This document shows, in pieces, positions 40,818 through 50,145 of a stretch of 64,000 nt of DNA. Under the pieces are notes generated by a model. The model ran no database searches. It was not told the origin of the DNA and was given only the letters and a program-made list of their open reading frames with translations. Source of the DNA: Streptomyces sp. CB02980 (lineage in GTDB: Bacteria > Actinomycetota > Actinomycetes > Streptomycetales > Streptomycetaceae); the NCBI RefSeq assembly GCF_014451325.2, contig NZ_JACSCH020000015.1, positions 62,001-126,000 on the forward strand, in the 5' to 3' direction. Position 1 is the first letter of the stretch; each line of letters begins with the position of its first letter. The position numbers were made by a program, and so were the translations under genes.

Positions 40818-41711
40818 TCACACCTTGCCGATGCCGAGGGTGTTCTCGGCGGGGAGCAGGCCGGAGCCGATCGCCGACAGCCAGGGGCCGCCGAGGAGTT
40901 CGGCGAGCCGGGCCGTGTCCTCGGGGCCGAGGGCGGTCCAGGGCGCGGCGGCCAGTTCGTCCGTACGCTGCTCGACCTCGGCGCGCAGGGCGCGGCCCTC
41001 GTCGGTGACTGCCCCGTCCGCGTCCAGGATCCCGCGGGCGGTGAGGCGCTCGCGGGCGGCCGCCCACTCGGCCGTGCTCCAGCCCCGGCTCTCGAAGACC
41101 GGCTCGGGGGCGGCGCCGATCGCCGCGAAGGAGACGAGCGCCTCGACCGGGTCGAGCCCGGCGACGAGGAGCGCGGCGAGATGGCCGTCGCCGCGGTGCT
41201 CGCGCAGGATCGTCGCGGCCTGCCAGAGGACGAGGTGCGGGGCCTCGGGCCAGGGCAGGGCGGCGTTGGCGGCGGCGAGGGTTCGCCCCGCCGTCCCGGC
41301 CGCCTCGGCGGCGCGGCGGGCGAGGGCGGCGGCCTCGGCGAGCTCGGGGCTCTTGACCGTGTCCTCACCGAGGACGGCCCGGTAGGTACGGTCGACGGCC
41401 CGGAGGCGGGCGGCGAGTACGGCGGCAGGGACGGCTGCGGGGTCGTCCGCGGAGGTCTCCGCGGAGCCCTCGCCGGCCTCCGGCACATACCGCGCGACCA
41501 TCGCAGGACTGAAGCTGTAGAACGCCGAGGCCACCCGGGCCGGTCCGGGCGCGCCCAGCGGGGCGGAGCGCCAGGCGAAGTAGGAGGGCCAGCGCTCGGC
41601 GGTGTCGAAGCCGAGGGCCGCGGCCTCGTCGAAGGCCTCGGGGGCGTAGTAGAGCAGGGCGTGCAGCGGTTCGAGCAGGTGCCACATCTGACGTACGCGT
41701 CCGGTTTCCAC
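40818..41711 (-). CDS. SCO6745-like winged-helix family protein
   Basis: 297 residues, cytoplasmic, all-helical, Ala-rich. It resembles the SCO6745 family: RQMWHLLEPLHALLYYAPEA, RWPSYFAWRSAPLG, VASAFYSFSPAMVARYVPEA, then a C-terminal SRGWSTAEWAAARERLTARGILDADGAVTDEGRALRAEVE-like winged-helix region (quoted in part: RERLTARGILDADGAVTDEG). Function unknown. The GTG at 41711 has GGGAGA 6 nt upstream; a longer frame reaches into the operator region. Divergent from a TetR gene, with two copies of one repeat between them. Confidence 0.75.
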   Translation of the reverse strand: METGRVRQMWHLLEPLHALLYYAPEAFDEAAALGFDTAERWPSYFAWRSAPLGAPGPARVASAFYSFSPAMVARYVPEAGEGSAETSADDPAAVPAAVLAARLRAVDRTYRAVLGEDTVKSPELAEAAALARRAAEAAGTAGRTLAAANAALPWPEAPHLVLWQAATILREHRGDGHLAALLVAGLDPVEALVSFAAIGAAPEPVFESRGWSTAEWAAARERLTARGILDADGAVTDEGRALRAEVEQRTDELAAAPWTALGPEDTARLAELLGGPWLSAIGSGLLPAENTLGIGKV

Positions 41712-41750
41712 AGCGGTCTCCCTAGTGATCGAGTACCGACCCACCCATCG

Positions 41751-41803
41751 ACTTGTCACTGACTAGATTGCTCCGGCCCCGCAAACTTGTCAATGCCTAG
41801 ATA
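41751..41803. promoter_or_regulatory. Two direct copies of a 19-bp operator-like repeat
   Basis: ACTTGTCACTGACTAGATT (41751-41769) and ACTTGTCAATGCCTAGATA (41785-41803) match at 15 of 19 positions, 34 bp apart. The core CTTGTCANTGMCTAG is an imperfect palindrome (GTCAcTGAC in copy 1). They sit between the divergent TetR and SCO6745-like genes. Confidence 0.65.
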
Positions 41804-41820
41804 CCGGCTAGGCTGCTGCC

Positions 41821-42399
41821 ATGACGAGCCGGAAGACCTACCACCACGGCGACCTGCGGCAGGCCGTCCTCGACGCCGCCCTCGACGTCATCGCCGCCGA
41901 GGGCCCCGGGGCGCTCAGCCTGCGCGACCTCGCGCGCCGCGCGGGCGTCTCGCACGCCGCGCCCGCCCACCACTTCAAGGACCGCACCGGACTCCTCACC
42001 GCGATCGCCGCCGAGGGGTACGACCTCCTGGCCGCGGCCCTGGCCGGGACGCCCGAGCTGCGCGAACGCGGCGTGCGGTATGTGCGGTTCGCGACGGACC
42101 ACCCCGCCCACTTCCAGGTCATGTTCCAGCCGGAGCTGCTGCGCACCGACGACCCGGACCTCGTCGCCGCCAAGGAGCGCGCCTCCGCCGAACTCCGCGC
42201 GGGCGTGGCCGACCTGCCGGACGTCCCCGACGCCCGCGCGGCCGGCATCGCGGCCTGGTCACTCGCCCACGGCTTCGCGACCCTGCTCCTGACGCGGAAC
42301 ATCACGGCGGCACTGGGCGATCAGGGCCCGGAGGAGTACTTCCGCTCCCTGACCGGCCTGCTCTTCACCGGCCAACTCGCGACGGGGTCACGCGACTAG
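41821..42399 (+). CDS. TetR/AcrR family regulator with WHG-type C-terminal domain
   Basis: 192 residues. The N-terminal KTYHHGDLRQAVLDAALDVI, then LSLRDLARRAGVSHAAPAHHF, is the signature of the TetR subgroup with the WHG ligand domain. The C-terminal part carries FATDHPAHFQVMFQPELL and AWSLAHGFATLLLT, also typical. It starts 18 bp after the second copy of the operator-like repeat, so autoregulation and control of the divergent gene are likely. The ligand is unknown. Confidence 0.9.
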   Translation: MTSRKTYHHGDLRQAVLDAALDVIAAEGPGALSLRDLARRAGVSHAAPAHHFKDRTGLLTAIAAEGYDLLAAALAGTPELRERGVRYVRFATDHPAHFQVMFQPELLRTDDPDLVAAKERASAELRAGVADLPDVPDARAAGIAAWSLAHGFATLLLTRNITAALGDQGPEEYFRSLTGLLFTGQLATGSRD

Positions 42400-42458
42400 A
42401 CGGCACATCATCTCGGCCGTCCGGGAATACCCCGCGTCGGCACGTAATTGACGCAAGC

Positions 42459-43718
42459 ATGGAAACGACGAACACCCTGCGCCGCTCCGCCATAGCCCTC
42501 CTCACCGCCGCCGCCCTCGGACTGGCCCCCACCGCACTCGCCGACACCGGCCACCAGGGCCCCTCCTGGCGCGCCGCCTGGGCCGCGTCGCCGCAGTCGC
42601 CGACCGCGCCGTTCACCGCCAACTGGTCACAGCAGGGCTTCGACAACCACACCGTCCGCCAGGTCGTCCGGGTCACCACCAGCGGCAACCGGGCCCGGAT
42701 CGAGCTGACGAACCGCTACGGCTCCACTCCGCTGCGGATCGCGGGCGCGACCGTCGCCCGTACCGCCGAGGGCAGCGCCGTACGCCCCGGCTCCGTGCGC
42801 CGACTTCGCTTCGACGGGCAGACGGCCGTGACGATTCCCGCCGGCGGCACGCTCCTCAGCGACGCGGCGAACGTCCCCGTCGAGGCCTTCGATTCGCTCA
42901 CCGTCACCCTCTACCTGGCGGAGAAGACCGGCCCGGCCACCTTCCACCACATCTCCTCGGCCACCAGCTACCGGGCCGACGGCGACCACCGCGCCGACCT
43001 GACCGGCGCGGCCTTCCAGGAGACCAGCGCGTCCTGGTACTTCCTCTCCGGAGTCGAGGTCACCGGCGGCCGCGAGTCCGGACGCCGGAACGGCGTCGTG
43101 ACCTTCGGCGACTCCATCACCGACGGCGTCGGCTCCACGGTCGACACCGACCGCCGCTACCCCGACGCGCTGGCCGAGCGCCTCGCCGAGGCCGGGCGTC
43201 CGCGCGCCGTCGTCAACCACGGCATCGCGGGCAACCAGGTCGTCAACGACACCACCTGGGCGGGCGAGAAGGGCCTCAAGCGCTTCCGGCAGGACGTACT
43301 GGCGGAGCCCGGCGTCCGGACCGTGATCGTCCTCGAAGGCATCAACGACATCGGCGGCAGCACGGCGACCTTCCCCTCCGCGCCCACCCCCGACGTCTCC
43401 GCCGCGCAGCTGATCGCGGGCCACCGCACGCTGATCCGCGAGGCCCACGCGAAGGGCCTCAAGATCGTCGGCGCGACCCTCACGCCGATCAAGGGCTCCT
43501 TCTACGACAGTCCGGCCAACGAGGCCAAGCGGGACGCCGTCAACGACTGGATCCGCACGTCCGGCGCGTACGACGCGGTCGTCGACTTCGACCGCACGGT
43601 CGCGGACCCCGCGGACCCGGACCGCATCCTCCCCGCGTACGACTCGGGCGACGGCCTCCACCCGAACGACGCGGGCTACGAGGCGATGGCCGGAGCGCTC
43701 GACCTCGACGAGCTCTGA
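42459..43718 (+). CDS. Secreted SGNH/GDSL hydrolase
   Basis: 419 residues. The signal peptide (SAIALLTAAALGLAPTALA) and an N-terminal beta domain (WRAAWAASPQSPTAPF, RIELTNRYGSTPLRIAGATV) precede the SGNH catalytic domain. Block I is VTFGDSITDGVGS with Ser219, block II HGIAGNQV, block III EGINDIGG, block V DGLHPND with Asp398/His401. It hydrolyses esters such as acetylated polysaccharides or lipids outside the cell. The ATG at 42459 fits the signal peptide; a frame running further upstream overlaps the TetR gene and is not used. A strong terminator follows. Confidence 0.92.
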   Translation: METTNTLRRSAIALLTAAALGLAPTALADTGHQGPSWRAAWAASPQSPTAPFTANWSQQGFDNHTVRQVVRVTTSGNRARIELTNRYGSTPLRIAGATVARTAEGSAVRPGSVRRLRFDGQTAVTIPAGGTLLSDAANVPVEAFDSLTVTLYLAEKTGPATFHHISSATSYRADGDHRADLTGAAFQETSASWYFLSGVEVTGGRESGRRNGVVTFGDSITDGVGSTVDTDRRYPDALAERLAEAGRPRAVVNHGIAGNQVVNDTTWAGEKGLKRFRQDVLAEPGVRTVIVLEGINDIGGSTATFPSAPTPDVSAAQLIAGHRTLIREAHAKGLKIVGATLTPIKGSFYDSPANEAKRDAVNDWIRTSGAYDAVVDFDRTVADPADPDRILPAYDSGDGLHPNDAGYEAMAGALDLDEL

Positions 43719-43727
43719 CAGCGGAGA

Positions 43728-43765
43728 CCCGACCGGCCCCGGGCAGCCGCCCGGGGCCGGTCGGG
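43728..43765. terminator. Bidirectional terminator between GDSL hydrolase and mfd
   Basis: A perfect 16-bp stem (cccgaccggccccggg / cccggggccggtcggg) with a 6-nt loop lies between the two convergent genes. Confidence 0.9.
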
Positions 43766-43773
43766 TCAGCGCG

Positions 43774-46700
43774 TCACGACCCCAGGATCGTCGTCAGGAA
43801 CTCGCCGGTCCACGCCAGGAGTTCACGCCCGACCACCGGCTTCCCGCCGATCTTGCCCGACGCCGGGCGCGGCACCAGGATCTGGTGGACGGCCGGCTTG
43901 ATCACCGTACGCGGGTAGAGGCGCTTCAGGCGCAGCTCCTGCGACTCCCTCAACTCCACCGGCGCGAAGCGGATGTTCGGGCCCTGGAGGACGATCTCGC
44001 CGACGCCGCACGCGCGCGCCAGCATGCGCAGGCCCGCCACCAGCAGGAGGTTCTCGACCGGTTCCGGCAACTTGCCGTAGCGGTCGGTGAGTTCCTCGCG
44101 GACCGCCCTGATGTCCTCCTCCGAGTTCGCCGAGGCGATCGAGCGGTAGGCCTGGAGGCGGAGCCGCTCGCCCGGGGCGTAGTCGTGCGGCATGTGGGCG
44201 TCGACCGGGAGCTCGATCTTGACCTCCAGCGGGGCCTCCTCCTCCACCCCGCCCTCCAGCTGCGCCCGGTAGTCCGCGACCGCCTCGCCGACCATCCGGA
44301 CGTACAGGTCGAAGCCGACGCCCGCGATGTGGCCGGACTGCTCGCCGCCGAGCAGGTTGCCCGCGCCGCGGATCTCCAGGTCCTTCATCGCCACGTACAT
44401 GCCCGCGCCCATCTCGGTGTGCTGGGCGATCGTCGCGAGCCGCTCGTGCGCGGTCTCGGTGAGCGGCTTCTCCGGCGGGTACAGGAAGTACGCGTAGCCG
44501 CGCTCCCGGCCACGGCCGACGCGGCCGCGCAGCTGGTGGAGCTGCGAGAGACCGAAGTTGTCGCCGCGCTCGACGATCAGGGTGTTGGCGTTGGAGATGT
44601 CGATGCCCGATTCGACGATGGTCGTGGAGACGAGGACGTCGAACTTCTTCTCCCAGAAGTCGACGACGACCTGCTCAAGGGCCGTCTCGGACATCTGGCC
44701 GTGAGCCGTCGCGATCCGCGCCTCGGGGACGATCTCGCGCAGCCGCGCCGCCGCCCGGTCGATCGAGTCGACCCGGTTGTGGATGTAGAAGACCTGGCCC
44801 TCGCGCAGGAGTTCACGCCGGATCGCGGCGCCGATCTGCTTCTCCTCGTACGGGCCGACGAAGGTGAGGACCGGGTGGCGCTCCTCCGGCGGGGTGGTGA
44901 TCGTGGACATCTCGCGGATGCCCGTCACCGCCATCTCCAGGGTGCGCGGGATCGGGGTCGCCGACATGGTCAGCACGTCGACGTTGGCACGGAGCTTCTT
45001 CAGCTGCTCCTTGTGCTCGACGCCGAAGCGCTGCTCCTCGTCGACGATGACCAGGCCGAGGTCCTTGAACCTGGTCTCGGAGGCGAAGAGCCGGTGGGTG
45101 CCGATGACGATGTCGACCGAGCCCTCCCGCATGCCCTCCAGGGTCGCCTTCGCCTCGGTGTCCGTCTGGAAGCGGGACAACGCCCGTACCTTCACCGGGA
45201 ACTGGGAGTACCGCTCGGAGAAGGTCCCGAAGTGCTGCTGCACGAGCAGCGTCGTCGGTACGAGGACCGCGACCTGCTTGCCGTCCTGCACCGCCTTGAA
45301 GGCCGCGCGGACCGCGATCTCCGTCTTGCCGTAGCCCACGTCGCCGCAGATCAGACGGTCCATGGGGACGGTCTTCTCCATGTCCTCCTTCACCTCGGCG
45401 ATGGTGGAGAGCTGGTCGGGCGTCTCCGCGTACGGGAAGGCGTCCTCCAGCTCGCGCTGCCACGGGGTGTCCGGGGCGAAGGCGTGCCCGGGGGCCGCCA
45501 TCCGCGCGGAGTACAGCTTGATGAGGTCGGCCGCGATCTCCTTGACGGCCTTCTTCGCGCGCGCCTTCGTCTTCGTCCAGTCCGCGCCGCCGAGCCGGTG
45601 CAGGGTCGGCGCCTCGCCGCCCACGTACTTGGTGACCTGCTCCAGCTGGTCGGTCGGGATGTACAGCCGGTCGCCGGGCTGGCCGCGCTTGGCGGGGGCG
45701 TACTCGACAAGGAGGTACTCGCGGGTCGCGCCCTGCACGGTCCGCTGGACCATCTCCACGTACCGGCCGACACCGTGCTGCTCGTGCACGATGTAGTCGC
45801 CGACCTCCAGGGTCAGCGGGTCGATGGTCTTGCGGCGCTTGGCCGGCATCCGCTGGCCGTCCTTGCCGGCCGCCTTCTGGCCGGACAGGTCGGTCTCGGT
45901 GAGGACGGCCAGCTTGAGGGCCGCGTCGACGAAGCCGTAGTCGATGGAGCCGGTCGACACGTGCACGACCGAGGGGGCGATCTCCGTCAGGTCCGCGTCG
46001 AGGCGGGCCGCGATGCCCTCGCCGCCGAGGACCTCGACCGTACGCGTCGCGGGGCCGTGGGCCTCCGTGACGTAGACCGTGCGCCAGCCGTCGGCCAGCC
46101 AGCCCTTGGTGTCGGCCAGCGCGCGTGCGGTGTCGCCGCGGTACGACTCGGGGGCGTGCATGCCGAGCGTGAGGGTGTCCCCGTCGGCGCCGTCGGCCGT
46201 CGCGTCCGCCGCGAACGGCGACACCGACCACCAGGACATCCCCAGTTCGCGCGCCCGGTCCCGGACGTCCGCGATCCCCCACAGGGAGGCCGCGCCGACG
46301 TCGATCGGGGCCTCGCCGCCGCCGGCCGTGGCCGCCCAGGACGCCTGGAGGAACTCCTGCGACGTCGCCACCAGGTCCGAGGCCCGGGTCCGCACCCGCT
46401 CCGGGTCGCAGACCACGGCCATGGCGCCCTTCGGGAGGACGTCGAGCAGCAGCTCCATGTCGTCGACGAGGACCGGCGCGAGGGACTCCATGCCCTCGAC
46501 CGCGATCCCCTCCGCGATCTTGTTGAGGAGCTCGCCCAGCTCCGGGTGCTCCTCGGCGAGCGCCGCCGCCCGCTCCCGTACGTCCGCGGTGAGCAGCAGC
46601 TCGCGGCAGGGCGGCGCCCAGAGTCCGTGCTCGGCCACTTCGAGGGACCGCTGGTCGGCGACCTTGAAGTACCGGATCTCCTCGACGTCGTCGCCCCAGA

Positions 46701-47313
46701 ACTCGACCCGGAGCGGGTGCTCCTCGGTCGGCGGGAAGACGTCCAGGATGCCGCCGCGCACGGCGAACTCGCCGCGCTTCTCGACCAGCTCCACCCGGGA
46801 GTACGCGGCGGCCGCGAGGCCCTCCACGATCTCGTTCAGGTCGGCCGTCTGCCCGCTCCGCAGCGCCACCGGCTCCAGGTCGCCGAGTCCCTTGACCTGG
46901 GGCTGGAGGACGGAGCGGATGGGGGCGACGACGACGCTCACCGGGCCGGCCGCCGGGTCGTCGTCCCGCGGGTGCGCGAGACGGCGCAGTACGGCGATAC
47001 GGCGGCCGACGGTGTCGGAGCGGGGCGAGAGCCGCTCGTGCGGCAGGGTCTCCCAGGAGGGGTACTCGACGACCGTGTCCGGGTCGAGCAGTGACCGCAG
47101 CGCGGCGGCGAGGTCCTCGGCCTCCCGCCCGGTCGCGGTCACCGCGAGCACCGGCCGCCCCGAGTCCCGGGCGAGCGCGGCGACGGCGAAGGGCCGGGCG
47201 GCCGCGGGACCGACCAGGTCCACGTGCGGGCGGTTCCCGTCGGCGGCGGCCTTCACGGCCTCGGTGAGGGCCGCGTCCTTGACGACGACATCGAGCAGAC
47301 CGTGCAGGCTCAT
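43774..47313 (-). CDS. mfd: Transcription-repair coupling factor Mfd
   Basis: ATP-dependent translocase that removes RNA polymerase stalled at DNA damage and recruits UvrA. 1179 residues, full family length. Order: UvrB-like N-terminal module (LAAALRSLLDPDTVVEYPSW, LHEL... region to ~350), RNA-polymerase-binding CarD/RID region (~490-560, GDYIVHEQHGVGRYVEM), RecG-type helicase with Walker A CGDVGYGKTE (~655) and DEEQRFG (~758), TSM-like segment, and C-terminal TRCF domain (YAPGERLRLQAYRSIA). The ATG at 47313 (MSLHGLLDVVVKD) has GGAAAG upstream; ATG 47325 is an alternative. Not in an operon with the GDSL gene, which converges on it. Confidence 0.97.
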   Translation of the reverse strand: MSLHGLLDVVVKDAALTEAVKAAADGNRPHVDLVGPAAARPFAVAALARDSGRPVLAVTATGREAEDLAAALRSLLDPDTVVEYPSWETLPHERLSPRSDTVGRRIAVLRRLAHPRDDDPAAGPVSVVVAPIRSVLQPQVKGLGDLEPVALRSGQTADLNEIVEGLAAAAYSRVELVEKRGEFAVRGGILDVFPPTEEHPLRVEFWGDDVEEIRYFKVADQRSLEVAEHGLWAPPCRELLLTADVRERAAALAEEHPELGELLNKIAEGIAVEGMESLAPVLVDDMELLLDVLPKGAMAVVCDPERVRTRASDLVATSQEFLQASWAATAGGGEAPIDVGAASLWGIADVRDRARELGMSWWSVSPFAADATADGADGDTLTLGMHAPESYRGDTARALADTKGWLADGWRTVYVTEAHGPATRTVEVLGGEGIAARLDADLTEIAPSVVHVSTGSIDYGFVDAALKLAVLTETDLSGQKAAGKDGQRMPAKRRKTIDPLTLEVGDYIVHEQHGVGRYVEMVQRTVQGATREYLLVEYAPAKRGQPGDRLYIPTDQLEQVTKYVGGEAPTLHRLGGADWTKTKARAKKAVKEIAADLIKLYSARMAAPGHAFAPDTPWQRELEDAFPYAETPDQLSTIAEVKEDMEKTVPMDRLICGDVGYGKTEIAVRAAFKAVQDGKQVAVLVPTTLLVQQHFGTFSERYSQFPVKVRALSRFQTDTEAKATLEGMREGSVDIVIGTHRLFASETRFKDLGLVIVDEEQRFGVEHKEQLKKLRANVDVLTMSATPIPRTLEMAVTGIREMSTITTPPEERHPVLTFVGPYEEKQIGAAIRRELLREGQVFYIHNRVDSIDRAAARLREIVPEARIATAHGQMSETALEQVVVDFWEKKFDVLVSTTIVESGIDISNANTLIVERGDNFGLSQLHQLRGRVGRGRERGYAYFLYPPEKPLTETAHERLATIAQHTEMGAGMYVAMKDLEIRGAGNLLGGEQSGHIAGVGFDLYVRMVGEAVADYRAQLEGGVEEEAPLEVKIELPVDAHMPHDYAPGERLRLQAYRSIASANSEEDIRAVREELTDRYGKLPEPVENLLLVAGLRMLARACGVGEIVLQGPNIRFAPVELRESQELRLKRLYPRTVIKPAVHQILVPRPASGKIGGKPVVGRELLAWTGEFLTTILGS

Positions 47314-47574
47314 GAAGCTTTCCATCCCGAGGGGTGACGGGGGCGGGCAACGCGAACAGCCCGACACGTCGCACGGGCCGGGGTGGTCCCGGGCGCGTAC
47401 GGCCCGGTCGTCCCCCAGCCTACGACGTGCCACTGTCACTCGCCCGAAGGAAAGGGGCCACCCGGGAGAGTGACGCGGCCGGCTCCGGGCCGCTCCTGGG
47501 ACCGGTACGGCCCCGGTGCGCGTGCGCACCGGGGCCGTACTCCCCCGTTTCCCCCGTTCCGTCCCGCGACCGCG

Positions 47575-50145
47575 CTACTCGCTCGCGATCGCGTTCAGGA
47601 CGTTCATGCGGCCCGCCCGGAAGGCCGGGACCAGCGCCGCGAACAGACCCACGAAGGCCGAGCCGACGAAGACCGTCAGGATCGTCGGCCAGGGGATCTC
47701 CAGGACCCCGAGGCCCTCCAGGGCGAGGAGCTTCTGGGCGGCCGTGCCCCAGCCCATGCCCAGGCCGAGGCCGAGCAGCGCACCGAACAGGGCGATCACC
47801 ACCGACTCCAGGCGGATCATGCGGCGCAGCTGGCGGCGGGAGAGGCCGATGGCCCGCATGAGGCCGATCTCCCGGGTCCGCTCGACGACCGACAGGGCCA
47901 GGGTGTTCACGACGCCCAGGATCGCGACGACGATCGCCAGGGCGAGGAGCCCGTACACGATGTTGAGCAGCTGTCCGACCTGGTCCTGCAGCTGTTCCTT
48001 GTAGTCGGCCTGGTTGCTCACCTTGTACTGCGGGTACGGCACGAGCGCGTCCTTGAGGGCCTGGTAGGCCTCGGTCTCCTGGCCGTCCTTCGCGCTGGCG
48101 AGCAGGAGCAGGCTCTGCGGCATGCGGTCGGCGGGGACGTACTCGGCGAGGGTGGTGACGTTGGTGTACATCGCCCCGTTGTCGACCTGGCCCGTGTCCG
48201 CGGTGATCGCCGCGACCTTCAGCTTCGCCTTCTCGCCGCCCTTGAACGCGACGGTCAGCACGTCGCCGACCTTCACCCGGTGCTCGGTGGCGTAGTCGCT
48301 GCCGACCGACATCGCGCCCTTGCCGTACGCGTCGGTGAGGGTGCCTGCGGTGGTCTCCCGGCGCAGGTCCTTCACGTACGACGGTTCGGTGGCGGCCAGG
48401 TCGGCCGTCGTGGTCTTGCCGTGCGGGTCGGTGACGGTGGCGTCGACCCACCGGTACTCGGTGACGTGGTCCAGGCCCGGGGCCTTCTCCAGGGCCGCCT
48501 GGGCCTGCGGGACGATCGGCTGCCCGGTGCCGGACTGCACGATGAAGTCGGCTCCGACGGACCGGTCCAGCTCGTCGGTGGCCGACGCGACCATCGAGGA
48601 GCCGACGACCGACAGGGCTGCGACGAGCGCGAGGCCGATCATCAGGGCCGCGGCGGTGGCGCCGGTGCGGCGCGGGTTGCGGAGCGCGTTCCGCTCGGCC
48701 ATCCGGCCGACCGGGCCGAAGATCCGCAGGACGACGACGCCGAGGGCGCGGACGACCGCACCCGCGAGGAGCGGGCCGACGACGACGAAGCCGAGGAGGG
48801 AGAGGAAGACGCCGAGGCCGAGCCAGAGGGAGCCGGGGCCGGCCTCCTCGGCGCGGGACGCCGCCACGAGCGCGGCCGCTCCGGCGGCGGTGAGGGAGAG
48901 ACCGATGCCGCCGCGGATCCGGCCGGCCCTGCCGTCGGCGGGGGTGCCCGCGTCGCGGAGGGCTGCCATCGGGGAGATCTTCCCGGCGCGGCGGGCCGGG
49001 ATGTAGGCGGCGAGGACGGTGACGACGATGCCGAGGACCAGGCCGACGGCCGGGGTCGTCCACTTGACGGTGAGGTCGTCGGTGGAGAGCTCCATGCCGA
49101 TCGAGGACATGAGCTTCATCAGTCCGACGGCGAGTCCGACGCCGGCGGCGACTCCGGCGACGGAGCCGACGAGTCCGAGCAGCAGCGCCTCGATGAGGAC
49201 GGAACGGTTCACCTGCTTGCGGCTGGAGCCGATGGCCCGCATGAGGCCGATCTCGCGGGTGCGCTGGGCGACCAGCATCGAGAAGGTGTTGACGATGAGG
49301 AAGATGCCGACGAGGAAGGCGATCCCGGCGAAGCCGAGCATCGCGTACTTCATGACGTCGAGGAAGCCGGCGACGTCCTCGCGGCCCGCGTCGGCGGCCT
49401 CGGCGGCCGTCTGCAGCGTGTAGCCGTCGCCGATCGAGGCGGCGATGCTCGCCTTGAGGGTGTCGTCGCTGACCCCGGTCTTGGCGTCGGCCGCGATCTG
49501 GGTGAACAGGCCTTCCTTGCCGAGGAGTTCGCGCTGCGCGACGGGCGTCTCGAAGTAGACGACCGTGGCGCCCGGATTGGTGACCTTGAACTCGACGATG
49601 CCGGAGATCCGCGCGGTGAAGTCACCCACGACGGAGATCGTCCGCAGCTCGTCGCCGAGCTTCAGGCCGTGCTTCTCGGCGGTGTCGCCGTCGACGACCA
49701 CCTCGGTGGGACCGCGCGGCTCGTGGCCGGAGGCCATCTCCACCGAACGGAGCTCGTTGGGAGTCCAGTTGACGGCGATGGTCGGCGCGCCGCTGGTGGG
49801 CCCGACGTTCTTGTTCTTCGCGTCGACGACGGTGACGCCGGTGGAGACGACCGCGCCCTGCGCGGCCTGGACGCCGTCGGTCTTCCGGACCTGCTCGACC
49901 AGCGAGGCGGGGAAGGCCTCGGGACGGCCGCCCTGGGACACTTCGCCGGGGTCGGTGTCCTTGGGGCTGACGGTGACGTCGGAGGCGGTCGACGCGAACA
50001 GCTTGTCGAACGTCGTGTTCATGGTGTCGGTGAACACGAGGGTGCCGCTGACGAACGCGACGGAGAGCAGGACGGCGATGGCGGAGAGCGCCATACGTCC
50101 CTTGTGCGCGAGGAAGTTGCGCAGCGAGGTCTTCAGGACGCTCAT
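47575..50145 (-). CDS. ABC transporter permease with two FtsX domains (MacB/LolC-like)
   Basis: 856 residues. The N-terminal helix (LRNFLAHKGRMALSAIAVLLSVAFVSGTLV), a large exported domain, three helices (~270-370), a central helix pair, a second exported domain and three C-terminal helices (IVYGLLALAIVVAILGVVNTLALSVVERTREIGLMRAIG) give the double-FtsX permease layout. The EIGLMRAIGxSR coupling motif appears twice. Probably exports or extracts a lipophilic compound or lipoprotein. The start ATG overlaps the ATPase stop (ATGA). The permease and ATPase follow mfd here as in other Streptomyces I remember. Confidence 0.93.
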   Translation of the reverse strand: MSVLKTSLRNFLAHKGRMALSAIAVLLSVAFVSGTLVFTDTMNTTFDKLFASTASDVTVSPKDTDPGEVSQGGRPEAFPASLVEQVRKTDGVQAAQGAVVSTGVTVVDAKNKNVGPTSGAPTIAVNWTPNELRSVEMASGHEPRGPTEVVVDGDTAEKHGLKLGDELRTISVVGDFTARISGIVEFKVTNPGATVVYFETPVAQRELLGKEGLFTQIAADAKTGVSDDTLKASIAASIGDGYTLQTAAEAADAGREDVAGFLDVMKYAMLGFAGIAFLVGIFLIVNTFSMLVAQRTREIGLMRAIGSSRKQVNRSVLIEALLLGLVGSVAGVAAGVGLAVGLMKLMSSIGMELSTDDLTVKWTTPAVGLVLGIVVTVLAAYIPARRAGKISPMAALRDAGTPADGRAGRIRGGIGLSLTAAGAAALVAASRAEEAGPGSLWLGLGVFLSLLGFVVVGPLLAGAVVRALGVVVLRIFGPVGRMAERNALRNPRRTGATAAALMIGLALVAALSVVGSSMVASATDELDRSVGADFIVQSGTGQPIVPQAQAALEKAPGLDHVTEYRWVDATVTDPHGKTTTADLAATEPSYVKDLRRETTAGTLTDAYGKGAMSVGSDYATEHRVKVGDVLTVAFKGGEKAKLKVAAITADTGQVDNGAMYTNVTTLAEYVPADRMPQSLLLLASAKDGQETEAYQALKDALVPYPQYKVSNQADYKEQLQDQVGQLLNIVYGLLALAIVVAILGVVNTLALSVVERTREIGLMRAIGLSRRQLRRMIRLESVVIALFGALLGLGLGMGWGTAAQKLLALEGLGVLEIPWPTILTVFVGSAFVGLFAALVPAFRAGRMNVLNAIASE

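Noticed and set aside
43885..47094. A 1069-codon open frame opposite mfd
   Set aside because: Mfd motifs on the minus strand are unambiguous; the plus-strand product is Arg/Leu/Asp-rich shadow sequence.
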